NCBI GenBank assembly: GCA_009767595.1
Contig: VSDK01009522.1
Span: 228,647-292,646, forward strand
From: Symbiodinium kawagutii
Taxonomy: Eukaryota; Sar; Dinophyceae; Suessiales; Symbiodiniaceae
Direction: 5' to 3'
Length of the DNA: 64,000 nt
Of the stretch, positions 52,743-62,643 are shown in pieces (positions within the stretch are counted from its first letter, which is position 1; each line of letters opens with the position of its first letter). The notes beneath the pieces were generated by a model that saw only the letters and a list, made by a program, of their open reading frames with translations, searched no databases and had not been told where the DNA came from. Position numbers and translations under genes: made by a program.

Positions 52743-53721
52743 ACATCCTGTCCCCATTCGAATCGTCATCGTCCCCGCGTTTACATCCAGTCGTTTTGAC
52801 TATAGCTTATATCCCACCACTATCCCCTCTAGGCTGTGCATTTCTGTTAGGCACTGCAACCATTCGTGGCTTGCGAGGCGAGAGAAGACCCATCCAATGG
52901 ACGTGCGAGTGATTTTAGATTCGTTGGATTGGAACCTCGGTGGCCTCAAATCACAAAATATGTTGAACCTGGCATATCTTTTGGCTGTCAAGAAATTCGT
53001 ATGTCCTCGCCATATTGTCACTATTTGGGATGGTGGATGCCCTAATATTTTTTATTATGGATTGAAGCCACCACCCAGTTTCGGTGTTTCCAAAATTGAT
53101 TGGCCCCCCTTGGTTGGTTCCTCTATGACAAGCTGCAATTTGTGGACTCGTTTCCGGGCTGGGGAAGCTGCGGAGGGCATCCCAGCTGGGGATTGTAGAC
53201 CAGTGAATTCGCACTGCTGTCATCCCATATGAACATGTTTGTGCTCTCTAGCACTAGTTGGCAGTCAGGAACCCATACTCTTTCAAATCTTTTCCCACTA
53301 CTGGCGCTGGGCTCTTGACTTGATCACTTGTTGAACACCACTGGATGGTTGATCCTGATTATCATGCATTCTGTGGATGTAAACAGATGAAAGTGGACAA
53401 AATCAGGATGACGTTCAGCACCTGGGCGATCGACAAAAAAAATCACGAACTGATTGATACTATCTTTATCGCCCTCAAACAGCACGTACGTAGGTAGTAG
53501 TACATAGCACTATGCTCAGCATGGTGATATGCGATGTCCGTTTTTGTAAGAGCTTTCCACTAGGGCAACATGTACTGTTGAAAGTTCAAGAACTTCTTGG
53601 TTGGCTGCGTAGCGGTCGGGCTATCCCATGATGATGCTGGATCACATCGTAGAGTGATCCAAAGCCTTTAGAGCCGGGCTCATAACGTACTCAGTTTTAG
53701 TTGAGGGTGCCCATGGTTCTG

Positions 53722-53818
53722 GCTAGCTGGGAGGGAACTAAGGAGGGGTGTCCTCATGGCTCTTTATATTAAATGAGGAGAAAAGGAGCTAACAGGAGTG
53801 GCCGAAGCAACTTGTAGT
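53722..53818 (+). repeat. Dr1 dispersed repeat, copy
   Basis: tggctagctgggagggaact, aaggaggggtgtcctcatgg, aaaaggagctaacaggagtg, gccgaagcaacttgtag. Confidence 0.7.
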
Positions 53819-55187
53819 GTTCATGCTTGTTTTTGGCGGGGCGCATTTTCACCACAAACCAGCTCATCACGCCTTCCAGTAGCATCAGTCGCTCCCAAAG
53901 CGCTGCCAAGGAATACCCCCGAAGGGAAGAAGAAAAGGGAACAATACGAGCCTTGAGCCGATATTAGGTGTGGCTCGATGCAGCTGCACACCAAAGTGCA
54001 TTAGGTGGTTTGAAGTTTGAGGTAAGAGCGAACATTCCCTTTGAACAAGTTGCTTGAAGACAAGAATGCTAATAATTTCATCATATCTTTCTTAGATCAG
54101 CAGCCGAAGAAACCATCCGCAATCCGTGCCGAAAGTTATTTGCCGCTTGAATTCATTGGATCTTTGATTTGCATAGTTTTACCATGTTCAGGCTCCAGTT
54201 TGGGATGACTTCATCGATAGTTCACAGCTTTTTGGAAGGGCGAGCTGAATCAAGCTGACCAAGTCCTCACGTTCCTTACATACGTGATAGCCCACAGATT
54301 GCTTGCATCCCAATGTAGCTTCCTTTGCCTTGAAATTCCCTACCCAGCGGAAAAAAAACAGACCTGGGCCACTTTTCCGGCCGCTCAGAGAGGTTTCTTC
54401 CCGGGTAAACTAGCCTGGTTGCGTTTGAAAGCATGGCTGGCTTCAGCCATTTTCAATAGGTAAACCAACTTCTATGCTGGCTTTTTCCATGGGTTACCAA
54501 CATGGATCAGCAATTCAGCCAGCAGACAGAAACATAGTGATTGAGCGCAGGTGTGGTCAAGATGCCCGAGGCTTACATGATATATGGTCGTTATTGAGAG
54601 AAATCATGCTAGCATAATTCAAAAGAACTACGCAAGGAACGTGTTCCACAATTGGTAGCATATGATTTCAATATATGGTGCCCCGACGTTTCATTGGTAG
54701 CATTGTGATCCCTTATGTTTCCCTCAAGTTGCGTTCTCGCTGGTCTCCACAACGTGGCTCCAAATTCGGGGATGCGAAGATACCTTGGCAATGCCCTAGA
54801 AATGTAGAATGGTTCAATCTGGGAGCATGGTTGTGGTGTGTAAGTAGCTTCCAGCCAATCAACTAGTCATTGCTTTCGGTTTGTCGCCCATGAACTGTCC
54901 ATGAACCATGTTTGAAAAGAGTAATCATGATTCTTCTCCACCAGCTCATGACCAACTTAGCACTGCTTGGTCATCATTTACATATGATTCCGAAGTTGTC
55001 ACTTACCTATACCATGATCAATTCTTCAGCATGATCAATCATTGTTCACTTGGATTGGCCATTGTTTATCCATCATAAATTTTATGCATATTTCACGTTG
55101 ACCATTTTCACCATCTTAGCCATGATTATTTTGAATATTCATCATCCAGCACCTGATTGCTGTCGCTGCACCAGTGTCACCGATAAG

Positions 55188-55275
55188 GCACTTAGTGGCC
55201 TTGGTATGCCATCGCAGATGCTCTGGTTTCGCGTGCGCGAGCGGCTACCTGACGACGATCCGCAGATGCAAAAAG
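55188..55275 (+). CDS. Acyl-CoA thioesterase II exon: 'LPDDxP' motif
   Basis: Segment after cgataag|GCA. It encodes ALSGLGMPSQMLWFRVRERL, then PDDDPQMQK. This is the TesB/ACOT8 second-domain block 'xxxWxRxRxxLPDDPxxH'. The right border is uncertain (GC at 55,277 or another donor). The histidine usual after LPDDP is not present here (Q instead). Together with the two exons to the right it forms the C-terminal half of the family. Confidence 0.7.
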
Positions 55276-55770
55276 GGCGGGCTTGATCAGCCAACGGGCA
55301 GATAACTAATAGGAAGATGGCTCTGGTAGTAGCTATGGTAAACAACTGGTCAATAACTATGTAACTATGGGTTATAATGGTCAACGAGTCAATGATATGG
55401 TTTGTGACGGCCAATGGTTCATAATGCTTAGTAGCATTCCTGTGGAATAAATACTTCATAAGGGACAAGAAGCAAAAAAAAAGTCGGGATATACAGGCTA
55501 TGACTTTGGGCCACAGGCAGTTGACATGGCTATTCCCAGGATTCCAAAATTAGGTCTTTAGCATGGGGAAAACGACGTTGAGCCAATATAACTGTTTAAA
55601 GTTTAAAGTTAGAGTTCTACAAGCCGGTTGCAGAACCAGTTGCAAGTTGAACCGACCAGTTGAGCAGGTGAAGATTTGGCGCCAGGATTAGCTCGCTGGT
55701 CAAAACCACGCATCGGCGCCATGGGTTTCCAGTTGCTCCATGACCTTAGTCATGGCGTACAGGAGACCCA

Positions 55771-55961
55771 AGCCAGGCTGTGGTAATTTTGGTATCGGAA
55801 GATCTAGTCTGACCATATGATAGTTTCTCAAAACAGGGGTGCACTCAAATGATCCAGTTTATTAATACCCACAGCCAGGCTGTGGTAATTTTGGTATCGG
55901 GAAGATCTAGTCTGACCATATGATAGTTTCTAAAAACAGGGGTGCACTCAAATGATCCAGT
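55771..55961. repeat. Tandem duplication, about 102-bp period
   Basis: agccaggctgtggtaatttt to aaatgatccagt occurs at 55,771-55,858 and 55,873-55,961 with very few differences. Each copy includes the left arm of a MITE family 1 element, but only the right copy continues into a full element. Confidence 0.85.
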
Positions 55962-56038
55962 GTACAGTATTAATGTTGATCAGCCAATTGCAGTACAAAA
56001 CCAACCTTCTTAGGGTTCCCTAGTTGTGAGAAACCACC
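55922..56038. mobile_element. MITE family 1, copy 8
   Basis: Left atagtttctaaaaacagggg, right ccctagttgtgagaaaccac. About 117 bp, longer interior. Its left arm is duplicated at 55.82 kb. Confidence 0.65.
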
Positions 56039-56724
56039 ATATAGCCAACAGTAATATCAGCAAAACTACTGGCGTCAATAGTTCAGATCAAGTATTGTTC
56101 AAGTACCGCTATGACTGGATCAAAATTGGCTCGCTGATCAGCAACAATATCAGCTCATTGGCAACTGTAGATCAACCCACAACGACCAACCGTACGCAAA
56201 AGTACTAATGGTCGGATGGTCCATGCCCAGCCCAAGTGTTTCTACTGAATTTTGTTTATTGGGAGCCAAGACTTGCCGTCCTGTCAAGCCACCATTGAAA
56301 TGCCCAATTAATCCAAAGCAACAGGAAGTTGATGGAGGGATTGTAAGGATCCAATTGTGAGGAACAGGGGTTGATTTGCAAGCACCATCAGGCACCCAAT
56401 TTCCATCCAAACTGGGATTCATGTACAGGATTTATTGTCAAATCCAGTTCCCACAGTGGAACTAGGTAACCGATTGAAAATGATCTTTGCTTTTGCCTTG
56501 TGTCTAAGCATCAGAAATCGACCAGGATTGGTGATCAGCAACAAGCTCGTGCATCCTTGCTGAGCTGACAGCACCCAGGAACATGTGCACCACTCAGTGC
56601 TGGCCTACCAGAGTGATGCGGAGCTTCTGAGTGCCTTGGCCGGAGGCTATGCTGTTGGTGAGGGCTGGGCAGTGATGGTGGCTACTCTTTGCTGACCGGG
56701 CAGCTTTGTTCTTTTGGAGATCAT

Positions 56725-56868
56725 ACCTTGAGAACCTTTGGGAAGAGATATACCTTGAGAATCCTTTGGAAGAGATATACCTTGAGAATCCTTTGGAGAT
56801 CATATTTTGGAGATACCTTGAGAATCCTTTGGGGATCATATTTTGGAGATATACCTTGAGAGAGATCC
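56725..56868. repeat. 27-bp tandem repeat 'ataccttgagaatcctttgg'
   Basis: Units of ataccttgagaatcctttgg aagagat occur at 56,725-56,790, then a related 'ggagatcatattttggagat' form to 56,868. About five units. Confidence 0.85.
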
Positions 56869-57314
56869 CAATGAAGATCGGCTTCGTAGCCAGTATTTGA
56901 AAGCAACAACTTGGCCGCAAAAGATCATGTAAAAAGGAATCCGGGCGAACCAAAAAAACAAAGCCTATGGAAGATAGATCTTGATTGGTGTTTGGGTTCT
57001 TTGGCAGTAGTTTTCTTCTTGTTTTGTTTGGGGATTGCTACATATTGCTACCATGGATTGCGGGCTTGGTGAAAAAGAGAAATTCGTTGACCACGCATCG
57101 CAAGGATCCACATCAGCACATGAAGATTGCACTGCTGTGACTTTTGATTTGTGAAGATGCAGCTGAGTCCATAGCCCAAGTGTGTTTCCTGCTTGGTGAC
57201 CCTTTCTATGAGAAGCTGGTAGTCCTTCCGATGGTGTGACTTGCTCGGTTCGGTCATTCGAAGAGTGTGGTTACCTTTGCAAATATAGATGGCTGTTTGT
57301 GTTGCACATCCCTG

Positions 57315-57395
57315 GCCCTTAGCCTTCCAGTTACCACTATAGTAGGTAACCAGCTGGTTTCTACCATTGCTGCTTGGGGTTGCTTACCTACTAAA
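57315..57395 (+). repeat. Dispersed 80-bp repeat, copy 2
   Basis: tagccttccagttaccacta, tagtaggtaaccagctggtt, tctaccattgctgcttgggg. Counterpart of 41,909-41,990. Confidence 0.8.
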
Positions 57396-58101
57396 ACGCG
57401 CAAGTGGAAACATAGGGCCCTGTATCTATCTAAATCTTTACTTGCAGGTCAACTAGCAGAGTTCATCACGTGAACTTACGCTCTGAATTCGGGCACCAAT
57501 CATCTGAAATGCAGCGTTTTTGCTGAAGTTACCTTCCAACACAATTTCCCAGGCACTGAAGAGACTTTAAAGTTAAAGATACTGTAGCAGTTGTTCAGTA
57601 CGAAGTAATGATCAGTTGCTTTTGAACCAATGATTGATTTTTTGGCAACGCTGTACAATCAATTTTGAACCAGCAGAATAGACATAGCTAGATTCCTCAT
57701 CCTCATCATTAGCGCCCTGCCCTAGTGGTTACCAGATTTTCTTGAATCCGATGTTTGAAACATTTCCATCGAATGAAGTTGCCTACTTGGCGAAAGATTG
57801 TCGTACCCTTTGATCCTGTTCTATTTCGTTTCCAGTGATGCTTACGCCCCCCAAAGGTTCCCTTGATACCCTCAAAGAAGCAGGTGTTTACCCTGCAAGC
57901 TAGCAAAATGTGTTTTTTCACTACATGTATAGATCAAAGATAGACCCAAGTGAGTCGTAACTATAGTTACATAACCAAGTAACTAAGCCATTGAAATGCT
58001 GGGTCACTAGCCATGGCCCATGGCTTCAACTGTGGGGCCACGTGGCGCGCGGAGCCAAGGCACTGCCCGTGCGGAGCTGCCGTGGCGATCCTTTTGGGAA
58101 G

Positions 58102-58130
58102 CTCAGCCCATGATGGCGTCGCTGGACCAC
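58102..58130 (+). CDS. Acyl-CoA thioesterase II exon: 'MASLDH' motif
   Basis: A short segment, donor GACCAC|GTAGCT. It encodes MMASLDH, the signature 'xxASLDHxxWFH' that carries a catalytic-region aspartate in TesB-type enzymes. Left border at gggaag| or tcag| (58,102 or 58,107). Very short, so support comes from its exact motif and its place between the LPDD and GRGL-like exons. Confidence 0.55.
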
Positions 58131-58717
58131 GTAGCTTGGTGACGGCGACGGTCCTGCTGATTCAGCACTGAGCAGCTAGTCACAGCCTAAGTCAATTGAC
58201 CACATCGTCTAGATTGGCAGGCTGTTTGAGCGTGCTCTTTGTCGGTACAACTTTTAGGGTCAGCACTGAGCACGCCTAAAGAACATAGGCTGACCATTGT
58301 AACATGCAGCGGCATCATAACATGTTTCACACACACACACGAATGTGCAAAAAAATGCAAGCTTTGTGTGAGAATTTATTGTGGAAGATAATGACCCAAA
58401 CAGATTACCTTTATAGTCAGTGCTTATCAGCGCTTACATCCAATAAAAATCGCCACTGCCAACAGTGATTTGTAAACTCCATTGTTACTTTTTTTACACA
58501 TTAATACTCTTTGCTCCCTCACCCCCCTCCTCCCCCTTAACTATAAAACTGACTATTAAACACCCAGGGCAGTTGTTAGGAGAGGGTTTAGGAAGGGGGG
58601 ATTAGTTGGATTCCCTTGGTCCATATTTCCTGACGCCGCTCCGAGGCAATGTGGTTTCATCATCCCTTCCCGCGGTGGCGGGCTGACGAATGGCTCCTCT
58701 ATGCAGCTTGACGGCTG

Positions 58718-58821
58718 GAATATGGCGGTTGGGAGGGAGCGAGGCTCGAGGAGCCAGGGGTATTCTTGTAGCCCTATGAAGGGGGCCTATTGGAGCTACC
58801 AGGAGTGCCGCAACTACATGG
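58718..58821 (+). repeat. Dr1 dispersed repeat, full copy
   Basis: ggcggttgggagggagcgag, gaggagccaggggtattctt, ggagctaccaggagtgccgc, aactacatggtaa. Confidence 0.75.
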
Positions 58822-59754
58822 TAAATGAAATACTTTGAATTGTAATGAATGACCAATTCCATTTCAATTTCAGCAGCATCCGGCAACTCGATTTGCTTGG
58901 CAACGTCTAGCATTGTTCTGGTAAGTTGGGGGTGTGCATGTGGACTTCCTTACTTCGTTGGTTTTGACCGAAAGGTTTGCCACGAATGCTTTGTGTTCAG
59001 GTTCTTAGCCTTAAACCTGCTGAAGGCTTGAATCTGGAAACGCGCTTCTCTCCGCTAGAGACTCCTGGTATTGGTGGCCCTGACTCTGAGGACTTGGTTT
59101 CTCATTCTGGTGCTGTACCAAGCCTCACCACTTTATGCTTTGAGCAGTTTTTTTCCAAGACACACCTGGCTTTTCTCCCCACATCCAATGATGTTTGCCA
59201 TTTCTTACAATGCACACTGACATATCATCTATGTGTGCTTCAGAGGGTCATCACATGATCATCCGACAGATGTGGGTGGTTGAAGAAGTTCCAAACACAG
59301 TAACTCGGATCATTCTGGAAAGTTAAGGTGTTCTATGTCCATCACGAAGGGTGGGGCGGAATGGCCTTTCACAAACTGGGAATGATGAAGTAGTAGAAAT
59401 ATGCATCACTGGAGTCAAAGATTCTGAATTGAGAGGGCTTCATTTCAAGGTGCCCAGACATGGTGTAAAGAACAGCTGTGAGCAATGATCTCAGGTCGAG
59501 CAGTGGGCACTCGACGCACAGATGTTTCGGTTCCCATGCACCATCTTTGGAGCTGGGGGCATGGCCACCATCCATTAACGCTGAGATTCCTCAACATCAA
59601 CATTTACCCCAACATAAAATACTGAGGTGATCACCAACATTTGCCCCAACATGAATAAACTACTGGGGTAGCCACCCATTTGTTTCAGCTATAAATGCAT
59701 GCATGGCGCACCCACCATCCTCACAGCATGGCTGCACCTGTGCAGCGGCTTGAG

Positions 59755-59821
59755 GTCATGTATTCTCCACGGCTCACCGGGGCGCGGGGCTTGTCGCATG
59801 GGCACATCTTCACGCGCGAAG
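59755..59821 (+). CDS. Acyl-CoA thioesterase II exon: C-terminal 'SPxxxGARGLxxGxIFTxxG' motif
   Basis: Acceptor gcttgag|GTC. It encodes VMYSPRLTGARGLSHGHIFT, then REG, the closing block of TesB/ACOT8 proteins ('xxSPxAxxGRGLxxGxIFTxxGxLVAS'). A donor (GCGAAG|GTTGGC) follows. Without splicing the frame reads WLVRAPGVVGGWFSL to TGA at 59,869-59,871, which could be a diverged native C-terminus. The 'WFHRxFRxDEWxLY' block expected between this and MASLDH was not found. Confidence 0.78.
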
Positions 59822-61633
59822 GTTGGCTGGTCCGAGCCCCAGGCGTGGTAGGCGGTTGGTTCAGTCTATGAGTCCATGACCATCCAAGCCATGACCAACA
59901 GTTCTCCAACTTGGCTTTACAAACTGGAAAAAAACACAACAGTGGGCAAAATACTGCTTGGTCGTTTTTTGTTGGCATAATCTTGGTGAATTTGTTTGTG
60001 AAGAACTGCGATATCAACAACTCTTTCACCAACCTGGCTAGCAACCAGCATCAACGGTTGGTTGGACCTCCTGGCCCTTCTTGTGGGCGCAATGAACGGC
60101 CCTTCGCTAGGGCGAACGAAGCCGGGTTCCCCAAGCCAGCAACACCAGCGCTGCTTTATGGTCAAGCGTGGAACTAATGTTACTGTTACGTGATGTTACC
60201 TACTCCTGGCTGTTGGTGTGGAGCGAGGCCAGGTGGAGCTACCAGGAGGGTTCAAACCAAATGCTAGAATCCCAAAAGAGTGGTATACGGGATGCCCACT
60301 AATTAGTTTGCAAACTCACTAGGGTAAGTACCACTTTTGCAAGATTCAATTATAGTTAAATGGCTTATTAACCAACTTATAGCTGGGGGTTACCAGTCTC
60401 TAGGGTTTTGACCCGTGAGCTGGCACAGGTATTGCTCCATAACTTTGATCATAAGAGGTAAGGATACGATGTATGCCGTCAAAGATGCTGATCTGAGTAC
60501 TTCGTCGTGTGGCCTTCCGCCGGCCTCACCATCTTCCCAGACATTGGCGTGTGCAGCTTGAAGTGTTTCCCACGTTGACATGTGGCTTCCCCATATGAAG
60601 AGTGAGCTCCTTCTTACGTTGGGCTTCTGAGCGGGGAGACCTCTAGAGGTTAGAATTGGGGTATTGGTCATGGCTGAAATGCAAGTGCTGTACTGTTGAT
60701 AGGGCAAATCCTGATTGGGACGGCAGAATACATAAAGGGGGATGAACTGCAATGCTGCACGTGCATTTTCTCATCAACACGGGGTGCCAAGCAATCATCA
60801 TTATTGAATTATTGTCTTACCCCAAGTTATACCATGCATGGTGCACCAAGTGATTGTCACATCCTGGGTGATACCGCCGGTCTTTCCCACACAGTGATTT
60901 CTGTCCTTTTTGTTGTTCCCCGTGATTTGGTTCCGCGCGTGGTGGAAGCACCAGACCACGCTTCAGAACCAAGGTGGTAAGCTGTTCTCAGGAAGGTCTG
61001 ATTCGTGACTCGGTCCCAGTGGTGCTGGTTGATATTTGGTCGGACGTACACGTTTTCTTTGGGAAGGGCTTCGATAGGTTGCATCAGGTTCCATGGCGTT
61101 GCATTCTTCCATTGCATTGCTTGCAAACATTTGACAGGGTTTTTGTTTTAAGATCTGACCAGTACCATATTCAAATGAGGAAATCTATGAATTCCTGAAG
61201 CGAAGGGCTGCTTTCTTTTGAAAAAGGACAGCTGCAGTGGTCCTATTCATCCACCTATTTGTCTATTCATGCGCCTGTAAAAAAGCTATGGCATTTTCCT
61301 GAGGAAGAAAACCACAATAATTAGACCACAAATTCATTGGGAAGTTCAGCATTTCTTGAAACAACATTTTTAAATTATCATGTCATGTCCACAAACTGTG
61401 GTGACATCACTATTCGAACGCACCCAGCGAAATTGGACACGCTCCCAATGTGACTCTACTCGTGTTACAAGGTGTGGGGCCTGGGATACCAGCTCTTCAC
61501 ATCCCCTGTCATTTTTCACCTACTGTTATCTAATCCTCATCGATTATGACCCAAGGCCACGGAGAAAAGGAGAGGGTGAAAGAGAGCCACTATAAATCTT
61601 CAACCCTCTCGAGAAAACCACACGACTCGACAG
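59822..61633. other. Non-coding stretch
   Basis: One partial Dr1 copy. A GC-moderate patch at 60.85-61.0 kb has no clear exon borders. Otherwise nothing recognised. Confidence 0.4.
60209..60267 (+). repeat. Dr1 dispersed repeat, partial copy
   Basis: tgtggagcgaggccaggtgg, agctaccaggagggttcaaa, ccaaatgctag. Internal part deleted, like the copy at 0.87 kb. Confidence 0.6.
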
Positions 61634-61731
61634 GGCTGGAAAACCTGGCCGTGGAACCTGTCGAACTGCCCAGCTTCCCAGGCTTTGGCAAGGACCGGGG
61701 GTTGCAGGCCCATCACCGACCGGCTGAGAAG
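61634..61731 (+). CDS. Probable exon, unidentified protein
   Basis: A 98-nt segment, acceptor ctcgacag|GG, strong donor GAGAAG|GTGAGC. The frame reads LENLAVEPVELPSFPGFGKD, then RGLQAHHRPAEK. Gene-like composition. No family recognised. Confidence 0.38.
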
Positions 61732-61814
61732 GTGAGCAAGCTTTGATACAGCACTTGGGTCTAGGGATGGTTGCCCCTGGCAAACCGAAGGGTACGATTT
61801 GTATGGTGATATGT

Positions 61815-61917
61815 GGTGGTTTCGAGAAATAAGCGGCCCCTTTAATCATCAAATATGAATCATCATGGACAATAAACCAAGCATAACTGTAGAGTTCCCT
61901 ATTTTGACAAACACCCA
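61815..61917. mobile_element. MITE family 1, copy 9
   Basis: Left ggtggtttcgagaaataagc, right ccctattttgacaaacaccc. Flanked by gatatgt / atgta. Diverged. Confidence 0.65.
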
Positions 61918-62344
61918 TGTAAGTTTAGTACCGAGCAATTTGCTGCAAATGTTGGTCGTAGATATTTTGATGATGATTTTACCGTGGCCGGCTTTGAGTT
62001 TGCTGGAGGGTACCCTGCGAAGGGTGTTGTTCCACGCGTTCGTCATGATGCTATATACAGGGAGACATGACCAACGGTATCAAAGGAAACCAAGGCAAAT
62101 TGCTGGAAGAAACTTCAATCCGGTATGGTAATTGCTCCATAAGCCACCGATACTCGGTTTCCCATCAAACGCTGTTCGTGTTCCGAGAGGGTTAGTTCGT
62201 GCTGTCGGGTTTACTGCGTAGCCGTGACAGTCCGGCGCTAATGAAGGCTTACTGGTGGCCCTGCGGCCATACAGAGTGGTACTTTCTACTTATAGCTAAT
62301 TTATTTATAACTAGGATAACTACTACTTACGGCAGATATGATAT

Positions 62345-62444
62345 GGTGGTTTCTCAAAATAGGGGTACCCCCAAATCATCCATTTATAGTCATTTACAGC
62401 AATAAACCATCCATTTTTGGGGTCCCCTATTCTGAGAAACCCCC
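62345..62444. mobile_element. MITE family 1, copy 10
   Basis: 100 bp. ggtggtttctcaaaataggg to cccctattctgagaaaccccc, core 'agcaataaaccatccatttt'. Flanked by atat / atat; one of the best preserved copies. Confidence 0.9.
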
Positions 62445-62513
62445 ATATAGCTATAGTTCAATGGCTTCTTAACCAACATAGAACTGCGGGGGCACCACTC
62501 TGTAGGGTCTCAG

Positions 62514-62643
62514 CATTGGCCCCGTCGATGTTGCCTCCAGCTGTTGCTTGAAGCACAGCGGGCTGCGCAGCGTGTTCGAAAAATGCAGACACGACGCGGT
62601 GTCAGATGTGTTGCGGATGCTTGTGGAGGGGTCGAGCTCGTAG
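62514..62643 (+). CDS. Possible terminal exon, unidentified protein
   Basis: Acceptor gggtctcag|C. The frame reads IGPVDVASSCCLKHSGLRSV, then FEKCRHDAVSDVLRMLVEG, then SSS and TAG. The amphipathic helix FEKCRHDAVSDVLRMLVE is protein-like. A second frame of the same stretch is also open, so the frame choice is uncertain. Confidence 0.33.

Larger units (their letters stand above)
52172..55187. other. Non-coding stretch
   Basis: Contains (CAT)14 at 52.7 kb and one Dr1 copy. No exon recognised. A GC-rich patch at 53.14-53.2 kb (LWTRFRAGEAAEG) has no clear borders. Confidence 0.4.
55276..58101. other. Putative thioesterase intron with repeats
   Basis: Between the LPDD and MASLDH exons. Holds the tandem duplication, one MITE, a 27-bp tandem repeat and the second 80-bp repeat copy, listed separately. 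No exon recognised. Confidence 0.45.
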
